From positions 1-64,000 of the forward strand of contig NZ_LKHP01000007.1 of assembly GCF_001440545.1 (NCBI RefSeq): DNA of 64,000 nucleotides, read 5' to 3'. Position 1 is the stretch's first letter; every line of letters begins with the position of its first letter. A model generated the notes under the pieces. That model was not told the DNA's origin and made no database searches. It worked only from the letters and a program-made list of their open reading frames with translations. A program made the translations under genes and the position numbers. This document shows positions 53,336-62,337 of this stretch, piece by piece. This DNA comes from Caloramator mitchellensis (lineage in GTDB: Bacteria; Bacillota; Clostridia; Clostridiales; Caloramatoraceae).

Positions 53336-54445
53336 TTAGCATATAGCAAGTTCTGTTTCCTTATCAAATAAATGCATCTTATTCATATCAAGAGCAATCT
53401 TCAACAATTCATCAACCTTAGCCTTAGTAGTTGGCTCAACTCTTGCTGTTATGTTCTTGCCTTCACAAACAAGATATAGATATGTTTCTGAACCCATGTG
53501 TTCCATTACATCAACTTTAGCTTCAATAATGCTTTCACTATGAGCACTTACAAAATCTGTGCTATCATCTATATTTTCTGGTCTAATACCAAATATTACT
53601 TCCTTTCCTACATATCCCTTTTCTATTATAACATTTCTCTTGCTCTCTGGAATTGGAAGTTTTACCTTCCCAAATACAACAAACAGGGTGTCGCCCTCCT
53701 TTTCAATTCTTGCATCTATAAAGTTCATCTGTGGACTGCCAATAAATCCTGCAACGAATAGATTTGCTGGATTTTCATAAATATCCTGTGGTGCAGCAAT
53801 TTGTTGTATAACTCCATCCTTCATAACTACTATTTTAGTTCCCATTGTCATAGCTTCTGTTTGGTCATGTGTAACATATATAAAAGTTGTATTTAATCTC
53901 TTATGAAGTTTTGATATCTCTGTTCTCATCTGAACTCTAAGTTTTGCATCAAGGTTTGATAGAGGTTCATCCATTAAAAATACCTTTGGCTCTCTAACGA
54001 TAGCTCTTCCGAGAGCAACTCTTTGTCTTTGACCACCAGATAGTGCCTTTGGTTTTCTGTCAAGAAGATGTTCAATATCAAGTATCTTTGCAGCTTCTCT
54101 AACCTTTTTATCTATAACATCCTTTGGAACCTTTCTTAATTTAAGACCAAACGCCATGTTTTCATATACCGACATATGTGGATAAAGAGCATAATTTTGG
54201 AATACCATAGCAATATCCCTATCCTTTGGTGCCACATCGTTCATCAGCTTATCTCCAATGTAAAGTTCACCAGATGAAATTTCCTCAAGTCCTGCAATCA
54301 TTCTAAGAGTCGTAGACTTACCACATCCTGATGGTCCAACGAGAACGACGAACTCCTTGTCCTCAATGTCTAGATTTACATCCTTAACCGCAGTAACATT
54401 TCCTGGGTAAACCTTATAAACATTCTTTAATAATACTTTTGCCAT
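53336..54445 (-). CDS. msmK: MsmK/UgpC-type sugar ABC transporter ATPase
   Basis: 369 aa from ATG 54445 (GAGGGGGATAATT upstream). Walker [10 protein letters not shown] (37-45), signature LSGGQRQRV (about 135), Walker [13 protein letters not shown], and a C-terminal TOBE region (about 240-365) that binds regulators. Such ATPases serve several sugar permeases. The malFG-malE type genes at 59383-62335 lack an ATPase, so this one may energise them. It leads the run with pucR, lacI and comB. Confidence 0.95.
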   Translation of the reverse strand: MAKVLLKNVYKVYPGNVTAVKDVNLDIEDKEFVVLVGPSGCGKSTTLRMIAGLEEISSGELYIGDKLMNDVAPKDRDIAMVFQNYALYPHMSVYENMAFGLKLRKVPKDVIDKKVREAAKILDIEHLLDRKPKALSGGQRQRVALGRAIVREPKVFLMDEPLSNLDAKLRVQMRTEISKLHKRLNTTFIYVTHDQTEAMTMGTKIVVMKDGVIQQIAAPQDIYENPANLFVAGFIGSPQMNFIDARIEKEGDTLFVVFGKVKLPIPESKRNVIIEKGYVGKEVIFGIRPENIDDSTDFVSAHSESIIEAKVDVMEHMGSETYLYLVCEGKNITARVEPTTKAKVDELLKIALDMNKMHLFDKETELAIC

Positions 54446-54488
54446 AATTATCCCCCTCAAGTTCAAACTTTAATAAAATATTATCATA

Positions 54489-54516
54489 CAAAAAAAATGC
54501 CTTAAATAGTTAAGGT
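54489..54516 (-). terminator. Terminator of the 49-aa ORF
   Basis: CCTTAAC and TAAGG stem followed by TTTTTTTT on the minus strand, upstream of msmK. Confidence 0.65.
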
Positions 54517-54547
54517 ATATGAATAAGTTAGTCAATTTTCACAAAGT

Positions 54548-54697
54548 TTATATCACGTCATGAAACGTTTGATGATTTTTATTTCTTTCTTCTTTTTTAT
54601 TATTCTTCCGTGTAAAAAAATTCACTATTTCCTGTAGCTTTTTTCTAAACCTTAACCATCTAATACTAATAACCTTAGGTTCGCTTCCCTTAGTCAT
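54548..54697 (-). CDS. 49-aa basic protein of unknown function
   Basis: ATG 54697 with GGGGTGGGG close upstream. It encodes MTKGSEPKVISIRWLRFRKKLQE, then VNFFTRKNNKKEERNKNHQ and DVI, strongly basic and without a membrane helix. It has a terminator 32 bp beyond its stop. Family not recognised. An imperfect palindrome resembling a LacI/CcpA operator (54558-54575) overlaps its last codons and lies upstream of msmK. Ribosome site and terminator give moderate support. Confidence 0.5.
   Translation of the reverse strand: MTKGSEPKVISIRWLRFRKKLQEIVNFFTRKNNKKEERNKNHQTFHDVI
54558..54575. promoter_or_regulatory. LacI/CcpA-like operator upstream of msmK
   Basis: TCATGAAACGTTTGATGA is an 18-bp palindrome with one mismatched pair. 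Its GAAACGTTT core is shared with the operator at 63359-63370. Confidence 0.5.
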
Positions 54698-54756
54698 AAC
54701 CCCACCCCAAATTACTATTCTAATTTAATTATATATGCTATTCTATTTTTTTACAA

Positions 54757-55881
54757 TTAAAATTGTTTGATTTGTCTGAATTTTTTGGTTTCAATATTAT
54801 ATACCCAATCCCCCCTTAATCTCTTCTCTTCATCGGTAGCATTTGGTTTTACTTCCACGGAAAAAACAAATTCATTTTTTGATATAAAAAAAGGATTAAT
54901 GGTTGAAAACACATCACTTTTGAATTGTTTTACAAACTCAAGTTCTAATGAACTTCCATCTTCACCTTTATATCCCTTAATCTCTCTTTTTCCTCTATTG
55001 TCGCTTATTTCAGTTAGTATTGTTTTACCATCTGGAGAAAGGGTTATTATTTGAATTATCTTGTTCGAATAAAAATCCAAGGATTTTATCTTTATCTCTT
55101 TCTTTTCCCTTTGTCGTTCTTCTTCCGACTTTTGCTCTTCTCCTCCGCCGCCTTCACCTTTTTGGTCTTGACCTTGTCCTTTTTGACCATTCTGTGCCAT
55201 ATTAAACGCCTCTTCATCGAGTCTAACGATACCAATATATGAATCAACATCTATACTCGATACTATTGCAATTTTACCTTCTGAATCAATAGCACAGGGC
55301 CCCAATTTTTTCTTTGGAACCTTGAATTTTTGTTCTGGATAAATTATGTTCTGTGCTGAAGTAAAGGCAGGAAAATCTTCTATTGAAACAATAAATTCCC
55401 CCTGTGCATTATCGCCGGTTTTTTTATAAAGTGAATTCCCCTTTGAATAAAGTTCAATAGAATCTTCCTTTTTAATCTCGTCTATCAATAGCTTGCCATT
55501 CTTTGAAGTAAGTTTATACTTAAATGTGTCATCAGAAAAATAAGGATAAGCATTGTAAGCGTTAAAAATATGCACTTTAAATTCCGATTCTTTACTTATC
55601 TCACCTTCTTCAATTTTGTATCCAACCGGATGAGGATTTTCATTTTTAACGACCTCTTTATAATTTTCGATTAACTTTGGACTATAATATGATAGCATGG
55701 CATTTGTATCTCTTTTTATTGCATGAAATAAATAGTTGTTTAAAAACTCCTCAGCAGCTTTTTTATCTATGGTTGTATTTTGAACTTCCTTTTTGTCCGA
55801 ACTTTCCTTTTTTTCTTCATCTGGACATCCTGTAAATAATATCATAGATACTGCAATGATTATAAGTAAAAACCTTTTCAT
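54757..55881 (-). CDS. Lipoprotein of unknown function
   Basis: 374 aa. The signal peptide ends FTGC (Cys19 as lipid anchor). A lysine-rich linker and an N-terminal domain (about 40-150) follow. A low-complexity Gln/Gly/Glu segment (about 235-263: QKGQGQDQKGEGGGG) precedes a beta-rich C-terminal region in which IIQIITLSPDGKTILTEIS looks like a propeller blade. No family recognised. It is monocistronic; the ribosome site is GAGGTGGTGA. Confidence 0.8.
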   Translation of the reverse strand: MKRFLLIIIAVSMILFTGCPDEEKKESSDKKEVQNTTIDKKAAEEFLNNYLFHAIKRDTNAMLSYYSPKLIENYKEVVKNENPHPVGYKIEEGEISKESEFKVHIFNAYNAYPYFSDDTFKYKLTSKNGKLLIDEIKKEDSIELYSKGNSLYKKTGDNAQGEFIVSIEDFPAFTSAQNIIYPEQKFKVPKKKLGPCAIDSEGKIAIVSSIDVDSYIGIVRLDEEAFNMAQNGQKGQGQDQKGEGGGGEEQKSEEERQREKKEIKIKSLDFYSNKIIQIITLSPDGKTILTEISDNRGKREIKGYKGEDGSSLELEFVKQFKSDVFSTINPFFISKNEFVFSVEVKPNATDEEKRLRGDWVYNIETKKFRQIKQF

Positions 55882-55978
55882 TCAATCACCACCTCATATG
55901 TTTATTATACCCTTTAGTTTGCATTATTATTATTTTGACTGCATATAGTATTTTAGCAGCTTTTTTTGAGGTGATATT

Positions 55979-57025
55979 GTGAAGACTTTAAAATACGCTT
56001 TTGTTTTCGTTGGAACCATTATAGGCGCAGGTCTTGCATCCGGTCAGGAAATACTTCAGTTTTTTAGTATGTATGGTAAAAAAGGTATTTTAGGAATACT
56101 TATTTGTTTTGTTTTATATGTTTTTCTATCTCAGATAATAATTAAGTTATCTATAAAATATAAATTAAAATCCTATAGCGACTACTTAAAATTTGTTCTT
56201 GGAAAACAGTTCGGTTTTTTTAGCGATTTAATAATTACTTTTTTTATATTTAGCAGCAATGTTATAATGATTTCAGGCTCTGCAACTTTGCTTTATGAAA
56301 ATTTTGGCTTTAGAAAAAATTACGCCGTTATTTTTGTTTCATTAGTAGTCTTGATAATTTCCCTTTTTTCTACAAAGGGGCTCATAGAAATAAATTCAAT
56401 CATCGTCCCCTTTTCAACTTTAACTATTATATTACTCGGATATTTTGTTCTGTCATCAGAAATAAAGACATTTGAAGAAATAGTTGAAATATATAAACCT
56501 TTTAAGAGCAATTGGCTTTTTTCTTCATTTATATATGCTTCCTTTAACATAATGTCAATAATAGGAGTATTTTCTCCTATTGCTAATGAAGAAAAAAACA
56601 AAGGAGCCTTAATCTATGGCTCCTTAATTGGAAGTTTACTTTTAACTATAATAGCATTAATAATTAACTTTTCGATACTATCCTATTATCCGCAAAGTTT
56701 TTCAAAGGAAATACCTAATATTTACATCGCCAAATTTTATGGCAACATTTTACCAAACTTATTAATGATTGCAATTTGGCTTGAGATGATTTCAACCGAA
56801 ATCAGCGATATTTACTCTCTTGCAAAGCGTTTTAGCGGAAGCTTCAACCTAAGTTATAGGCAAATTGTTTTAATTATCATTTCTGTCTCATTGCCATTTT
56901 CATTTATTAGCTTTTCAAATTTAATTAAAACTATTTATCCAGTTTATGGCCTAATAAGTTTTATATTAATTTTATCAAGCTTAATAAAATCTTTAATTTT
57001 AAAGAGGCATTTTTTCCTTAACTAA
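55979..57025 (+). CDS. YkvI-type membrane protein
   Basis: 348 aa from GTG 55979 (GAGGTGATATT upstream). About ten membrane segments. The first half is opened by YAFVFVGTIIGAGLASGQEI, the signature of YkvI family proteins, which have an amino-acid permease-like fold but no known substrate. Divergent from the lipoprotein gene. Its 3' end overlaps the GH65 gene on the other strand by 27 bp with no terminator between them. Confidence 0.85.
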   Translation: MKTLKYAFVFVGTIIGAGLASGQEILQFFSMYGKKGILGILICFVLYVFLSQIIIKLSIKYKLKSYSDYLKFVLGKQFGFFSDLIITFFIFSSNVIMISGSATLLYENFGFRKNYAVIFVSLVVLIISLFSTKGLIEINSIIVPFSTLTIILLGYFVLSSEIKTFEEIVEIYKPFKSNWLFSSFIYASFNIMSIIGVFSPIANEEKNKGALIYGSLIGSLLLTIIALIINFSILSYYPQSFSKEIPNIYIAKFYGNILPNLLMIAIWLEMISTEISDIYSLAKRFSGSFNLSYRQIVLIIISVSLPFSFISFSNLIKTIYPVYGLISFILILSSLIKSLILKRHFFLN

Positions 57026-59329
57026 CTCGGATTTCTTAAGTTCTACTTCTTTTTCATAGAAGTTAATATTAATTCCTTGTCCTTCGATTAGCTCAAAGCT
57101 AACTGTTTCTTTTTCAACAGTAACTTTAATTAATCTTCCTTTATAGTTTACCTTAAAGCTATATTTGTTCCAATGTCCTGGTATAATAGGCTTAAATGAT
57201 ATCTTATCACTATATATTCTAAATCCACCAAAGCCAAAGACTATTCCCATCCAAGAACCAGCCATGTTAGCAGCATGAATTCCATCTTTGGTATTTCCAT
57301 GGTGGTCATCAAGATCCATTCTTGCTGTTCTCATGAAATACTCGTATGCTTTTTCAGTGTAACCTATATCGCAGGCAACTATACTGAATACACATGGAGA
57401 TAACGATGAATCATGCGTTGTAACCTTTTCATAATATTCATAATCCCTAATCTTTTGCTCTTTATCGAATTTTTCACCATGTAGGAAAAGAGCAAGAACC
57501 CAGTCAGCCTGTTTGCATACTTGATGTCTATAAATAACAAGCGGATGATAATTTAAAAGAAGAGGATATTTTTCCTTTGGAGTATTTTCAAAGTCCCAAA
57601 CTTTTTTATTTAGGAATGTGTCATCCTGAGCGTGTATTTTTAATCTTTCATCATATGGTATATACATATTATCCGCTGCTCTTTTCCATTCAGCAATTTC
57701 ACTTTCATCAAGTTGTATTTTTTCCTTTAGTTTGTAATAAATATTTTCATATTTTTCTTTTAATAAATTGGACACATAATATGCAAAATCCAGGTGGTCC
57801 TTTGCCATTATATTAGTGTAGGCGTTGTTGTTAACGACTGCAGTATATTCGTCAGGTCCTGTTACTCCATCAATGCAAAAGCCTTTACCTTCTGCATAGT
57901 GCCCCAAATCAGCAAATATCCTTGCTGTTTCAAACAATATTTCCGCTCCATAATTTACAAGGAATTCATAGTCCCCAGTGGCTTCAAAATACTTTTTAAT
58001 AGCGTAGGCAATATCAGCATTTATATGATATTGTGCCGTTGATGCTGGATAATATGCCGAACATTCTTCACCATTTATTGTTCTCCAAGGATAAAGAGCC
58101 CCCTTGTTGTGTGACATTTGTCGTGCTCTTTCCCTTGCCTTATCTAAAGTATTGTATCTATATTCAAGCAGTTTCCTTGCAACTTCCGGCTTTGTATAAG
58201 TGAACAAAGGAATTATATACATTTCCGTATCCCAGAAATAGTGCCCCTCATAGCCTTCGCCTGTCAATCCCTTGGCTGCTATATTAGTAAATCCGTCTCT
58301 ACCAACAGATTGTAGAATATGGAACATGTTAAACCTAATACCTTGCTGTAAAAACAAATCCCCGTATATTTCTATATCAGCCATATCCCAGAATTTTTTC
58401 AAGTATAGCCCCTGTTCTTCCTTTATTCTATTGAATCCAGCTTCTGTTGCTTTATTTAAAACTTCAACAGCCTTATTTTCAGCTTCATTTTCATTATAAT
58501 CTCTTGTTGTAGCATAGGTTATATATTTATCTAACACTGTTTCTTTATTTCTATTAGCATTTATATCATAAATAAGTCCTATTTTATAATCATCCTCAAT
58601 TACATTTGTGTTATATCCATCTTCAGTGTTTATTATATTATCTACAATACAAAGCAGCTTAAAATTTGAGTTCTTAGTCATTGCAGTCATCTTCAGTCTA
58701 TTTTCAGCCGCACTTTTTTCGTCAATTTTAAGTGGTCTTCCTGAAATACCCGAACCAACCCTTGGGTCGTCCTCAGCAGAAAGATTCTTGACATCTCCAT
58801 CTATTAGTGAAACAATTTTAATTTTACCGTCAAAATTTAAAGGCCTAACTATTAATCTAACTGCTGCAAGGTGTTTTTCATTAAAACTAACCAATCTTTC
58901 TGTTTTTATTTCTACTTCCTTACCAGTTTTTGTCTTCCATACTACTTCCCTTTTAAGTGTTGCTTCCTTGAAATCAAGCTCTCTTCTATATTTTTGTATT
59001 ATTGATTCTGACATATTAAACTCTTCATCGTCGACTATAACTTTAATAACCTTTGCATTCAATACATTAAGCATAGTCTGACCAATTTCCGGGAAAGCAT
59101 ATGCCTTTTCGCCGTATTTTATTTGATGGGTATCATAAAATCCATTCAAATACGTTCCTTCAACTGTATACCTTTTATCCTTCAAACCTTCTTCAAAATT
59201 GCCCCTCATACCAATATATCCGTTACCAATTGAAAATAATGTTTCATTTTTTAGGCTATTGTCCAAATCAAAAGTTTCCTCAATAATTTTCCATTCATCA
59301 AGTAGAATATCATTTTTTAGCTCATTCAT
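56999..59329 (-). CDS. GH65 disaccharide phosphorylase, kojibiose-phosphorylase-like
   Basis: 776 aa from ATG 59329 (AAAGGGGA 7 bp upstream; the longer frame to 59383 runs over the malE terminator). Standard GH65 layout: N-terminal beta-sandwich (about 1-260), (alpha/alpha)6 barrel with YFWDTEMYIIP and the catalytic Glu494 in GVTGPDEYT, then the phosphate-site HDSSLSP segment and a C-terminal beta domain. The acceptor loop NGEECSAYYPAS suggests the kojibiose (alpha-1,2) group more than maltose or trehalose phosphorylases; this is pattern recall, not proof. Last gene of the sugar operon. No beta-phosphoglucomutase is in the window. Confidence 0.88.
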   Translation of the reverse strand: MNELKNDILLDEWKIIEETFDLDNSLKNETLFSIGNGYIGMRGNFEEGLKDKRYTVEGTYLNGFYDTHQIKYGEKAYAFPEIGQTMLNVLNAKVIKVIVDDEEFNMSESIIQKYRRELDFKEATLKREVVWKTKTGKEVEIKTERLVSFNEKHLAAVRLIVRPLNFDGKIKIVSLIDGDVKNLSAEDDPRVGSGISGRPLKIDEKSAAENRLKMTAMTKNSNFKLLCIVDNIINTEDGYNTNVIEDDYKIGLIYDINANRNKETVLDKYITYATTRDYNENEAENKAVEVLNKATEAGFNRIKEEQGLYLKKFWDMADIEIYGDLFLQQGIRFNMFHILQSVGRDGFTNIAAKGLTGEGYEGHYFWDTEMYIIPLFTYTKPEVARKLLEYRYNTLDKARERARQMSHNKGALYPWRTINGEECSAYYPASTAQYHINADIAYAIKKYFEATGDYEFLVNYGAEILFETARIFADLGHYAEGKGFCIDGVTGPDEYTAVVNNNAYTNIMAKDHLDFAYYVSNLLKEKYENIYYKLKEKIQLDESEIAEWKRAADNMYIPYDERLKIHAQDDTFLNKKVWDFENTPKEKYPLLLNYHPLVIYRHQVCKQADWVLALFLHGEKFDKEQKIRDYEYYEKVTTHDSSLSPCVFSIVACDIGYTEKAYEYFMRTARMDLDDHHGNTKDGIHAANMAGSWMGIVFGFGGFRIYSDKISFKPIIPGHWNKYSFKVNYKGRLIKVTVEKETVSFELIEGQGININFYEKEVELKKSELVKEKMPL

Positions 59330-59353
59330 TGCAGCATCCCCTTTCTTTATAAA

Positions 59354-59380
59354 ATTTGGCATGCACAAGGCATGCCAAAT
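59354..59380 (-). terminator. Attenuating hairpin between the binding protein and GH65 genes
   Basis: ATTTGGCATGC-CTTGT-GCATGCCAAAT followed by TTTATAAAG on the minus strand. Probably partial termination inside the operon, keeping more binding protein than enzyme. Confidence 0.75.
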
Positions 59381-59382
59381 CA

Positions 59383-60621
59383 TTACTTGCCAGCTTTTTT
59401 CTTAGCTTCCTCGATAACATTATGATACTTGTCAAGAGTAGCCTTAACGTCCTTGCCGTCAACAACTATTTCTTTTAAAGCATCGTTAACTGCCTTGTCA
59501 ACATCTGCCCAGTAAACAAGGTTTGGTCTTGGTTCAGCAACCTTCATTGCTTCATTTATAGCATCAAAATATGGCTTTTGCCAATCTTCAACCTGTGCAT
59601 AAGCATCTGTTCTTGCTGATGGCCATGCAAGTTTTGAAGCAAGCTTTTCTTGAACTTCCTTTGACATTAAGTATTCAATGAATTTCAATGCCAATTCCTT
59701 ATTTGGTGAACCTACTGGAATTCCAAGAACGTCTCCTCCAAGAACCTTTGAAGCCTTAACAGGTCCTGCAAATCCGCCGTAAGCCTTTATTTCCTTCTTT
59801 CCGCCGTCCTTAACTATTACATTAACTCCAAATGGCCAGTTAGCTGCAAGATACATCGATTCTTCTGCAAGGAATCTGTTAGTTGTATTCCAGTCAGCCT
59901 TCAATGAATCTGGTGAAAGGTATGGCCATAATTGTTTTAAGAATGTATAAGCCTTAACACTTCCTTCATCGTTTAATACAAGTGGGTCCCCGCCTGCTTG
60001 TCTTATGAATTCAAACAATTGAACTGTAGTATTTCCATCGAATACTGCCTTAATACCAACTTTGCCTACCTTTTCCTTTTCTTTTAATGTTTTAGCTACA
60101 TTTAATAATTCGTCCCAATTTGTTGGAGGCTTTAGTCCATATTGACTTAACTTTGCTTCGTTATAGAAATTAATTTCAACGTTTGGTCTGAATGGGAAGA
60201 AGTATAGCTTTCCATCAAATTCTCCAACTGAAACAAGAGAAGGAATTATTTCTGCTGGAATTCTGCTTCTGAATTCTGAAATATCTTCAACAAGTCCCTT
60301 ATCTACAAGTGGAGCAAGTGCCATATTGTCCTGAGCAATAAGGTCTATTTCTGTTTTTCCTGCTTGCTTCATAGCTTCAAGCTTTTTAACAACGTCGCCT
60401 GATTCTACTTGAACAGCTTCAATCTTGCAGTTGTTAGCCTGTTCGAATGCTGGGAAAATATCTTCCCTCATAACCTTCCATTCTTCTTCTCCAAGACCCA
60501 TTGTGATTCTTAGAGTTGTTGGCTCTGCTGGCTTTTCAGCTTCTTTTTTGCTGCAGCCTGCAAATAAACTCATAACTAAAGATACAGATAGTAGAATAGC
60601 AATAAGTTTTTTGAGTTTCAT
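59383..60621 (-). CDS. Sugar ABC transporter substrate-binding lipoprotein
   Basis: 412 aa. Lipoprotein signal ending LFAGC (Cys23). Type 1 solute-binding family (TLRITMGLGEEEWKVMREDIFPAFEQANN, then the family pattern with FFPFRPNVEINFYNEA near 155). It captures the imported sugar outside the membrane. Carbohydrate cargo is inferred from the neighbouring permeases, LacI regulator and GH65 enzyme. AAGGGGGA ribosome site. Confidence 0.93.
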   Translation of the reverse strand: MKLKKLIAILLSVSLVMSLFAGCSKKEAEKPAEPTTLRITMGLGEEEWKVMREDIFPAFEQANNCKIEAVQVESGDVVKKLEAMKQAGKTEIDLIAQDNMALAPLVDKGLVEDISEFRSRIPAEIIPSLVSVGEFDGKLYFFPFRPNVEINFYNEAKLSQYGLKPPTNWDELLNVAKTLKEKEKVGKVGIKAVFDGNTTVQLFEFIRQAGGDPLVLNDEGSVKAYTFLKQLWPYLSPDSLKADWNTTNRFLAEESMYLAANWPFGVNVIVKDGGKKEIKAYGGFAGPVKASKVLGGDVLGIPVGSPNKELALKFIEYLMSKEVQEKLASKLAWPSARTDAYAQVEDWQKPYFDAINEAMKVAEPRPNLVYWADVDKAVNDALKEIVVDGKDVKATLDKYHNVIEEAKKKAGK

Positions 60622-60648
60622 CTATAATCCCCCTTTAATATTTATTTT

Positions 60649-60666
60649 AACTGCACATGGCAGTTT
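60649..60666 (-). other. Intercistronic hairpin between the permease and binding protein genes
   Basis: AACTGC-CATGT-GCAGTT stem on the minus strand with an A-rich (not T-rich) tail, so not a terminator. It may protect or define the 5' end of the binding-protein message. Confidence 0.5.
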
Positions 60667-61488
60667 TTAACCCTTTATCGCACCGCCTAGGTAATCCGAC
60701 CTTATATATCTTTGCAGTGCAAAAGTAATTATTAAAACAGGAATTGTTAGTATAGTTGAATATGCAGCCTGCTGGAAGAAACCACCTCTTAAAACATAGT
60801 AGTAAATCTGTAAAGGCAACGTCTTTGTTGTTAGCGAAAGATATAGTGCGTAGGTGAATTCATTCCATGAATTAAGCCATGTAAACATCGCAGCTACCGC
60901 AAGCCCTGGAGCAGCTACTGGCAATACTATTTTTAATAAAGTTCTTATTCTGCCCGCACCATCGATTGATGCCGCCTCCTCCAAGTCCAATGGAATCGTT
61001 TCAAATGTTGAAACTAAAATCCACGCTATAAATGGCAGCTGTTCTATAAGATGTGCAAGCACCAACCCTATATTTTTATCGAGCAAATTCCATTTTAAAA
61101 ATGTTACAGAAATAGGAAGTGCAATTCCTACGTTTGGAAACATTCTTGTAAAGAAAAGTGTTAGTATTATTCCATATTTTATTTTTCTATCAAACCTTGA
61201 AATAGCATAGGAAGCAGGTGCAGAAACAATTAACGCTAAAATCATAGTCAATGTCGCCACTATAAAACTCTTGTAGAGGGGAGGCCACAAGTTACCCGAC
61301 TTAAACACCTGCTCCCAATGTTTAAACTCAAACCTTGTAATTAAAAATTTAGGGCTGGAAGTTAAAACATCTTCCGGAACTGCAAACGATACCCTAAATA
61401 GTATATATACAGGAATTATCATAAATAAAACAATGATTATTATTCCCATGTAAAACATCGATTTACCAAGTAATTTATTATTTGCCAT
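60667..61488 (-). CDS. Sugar ABC transporter permease, MalG type
   Basis: 273 aa, six membrane helices. The EAA loop EEAASIDGAGRIRTLLKIVLP (about 170-190) docks the ATPase. Overlaps the preceding permease gene by 11 bp, as usual for such pairs. Forms the channel with the MalF-type protein. Confidence 0.95.
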   Translation of the reverse strand: MANNKLLGKSMFYMGIIIIVLFMIIPVYILFRVSFAVPEDVLTSSPKFLITRFEFKHWEQVFKSGNLWPPLYKSFIVATLTMILALIVSAPASYAISRFDRKIKYGIILTLFFTRMFPNVGIALPISVTFLKWNLLDKNIGLVLAHLIEQLPFIAWILVSTFETIPLDLEEAASIDGAGRIRTLLKIVLPVAAPGLAVAAMFTWLNSWNEFTYALYLSLTTKTLPLQIYYYVLRGGFFQQAAYSTILTIPVLIITFALQRYIRSDYLGGAIKG

Positions 61489-62335
61489 GTCTTACTCCCT
61501 CCCCTCGGTCAACGATTCTGAAGTATAAGAACATAAATATTATTATAATCAGCAATAGAATAGTAGACGAAGCCGCTGAAGCATTTAAGTTGTTGTATGA
61601 GTATTCATCATAGGCATATGTTGCAAGGAATGGAGTAACTCTTCCTGCAAGTATTTTTGGAAGTTCAAATATTCTAAATGAGTCAACTGCTCTTAAAATC
61701 ATGGTCATAGTTATAGATGGCTTTAATAAAGGCAATGTAACGCTAAAAAATGTCTGAGTTTTCGATGCCCCATCGATTGCACTTGCCTCATAAACTTCTG
61801 ATGGAATCGATTCCAAACCAGCCAAAAGCAAAAGCACCACTACCGGCAGTACCTTCCATGAGTCTGCAATTGCAATAACAAATATATTTTTTATCCCCCC
61901 CGAAGTCCACGCTATAGGCTTTGATATTATTCCTAACGTATAGAGCAATTTGTTTAAGTAACCCTGTGTTCCAAATATATAAAGTAGAGTAACACCAGAA
62001 ACAAGGGTCGGAACACCCATCGGAAGTAAAACTAAAGATCTTACAAGTCCCTTTCCTCTAAATTCATACTTTAGTGCCATTGCAATAAAAAGACCAACCA
62101 CAAGTTGAAAAGTTAAACCAACAAACGTAACTGCAATCGTGTTAAATATTGCCATCCTAAAATCCTTTTTAGCAAACAAATATTGATAAGTAGTAATTCC
62201 AATTGCCCCTGTATCTTTATCCTGGAAGCTCAGAAGAATAGTTTTAAATATTGGTAAAATAGTAAATCCAAGAATATACAGTGCAAGTGGAAGTATTAGA
62301 ATGATTTCAAAGGCATTTTTTTTCAAAAACTTCAT
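61478..62335 (-). CDS. Sugar ABC transporter permease, MalF type
   Basis: 285 aa from ATG 62335 (the frame opens at 62359 inside the LacI gene; AAAGGGGG precedes 62335). Six membrane helices, EAA loop YEASAIDGASKTQTFFSVTLP (about 180-200). Shorter than E. coli MalF and without its large periplasmic loop, like most Gram-positive members. Confidence 0.94.
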   Translation of the reverse strand: MKFLKKNAFEIILILPLALYILGFTILPIFKTILLSFQDKDTGAIGITTYQYLFAKKDFRMAIFNTIAVTFVGLTFQLVVGLFIAMALKYEFRGKGLVRSLVLLPMGVPTLVSGVTLLYIFGTQGYLNKLLYTLGIISKPIAWTSGGIKNIFVIAIADSWKVLPVVVLLLLAGLESIPSEVYEASAIDGASKTQTFFSVTLPLLKPSITMTMILRAVDSFRIFELPKILAGRVTPFLATYAYDEYSYNNLNASAASSTILLLIIIIFMFLYFRIVDRGEGVRHGK

Positions 62336-62337
62336 TC

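Noticed and set aside
55020-55242. Plus-strand frames opposite the lipoprotein gene
   Set aside because: Shadows created by the low-complexity segment; no ribosome site.
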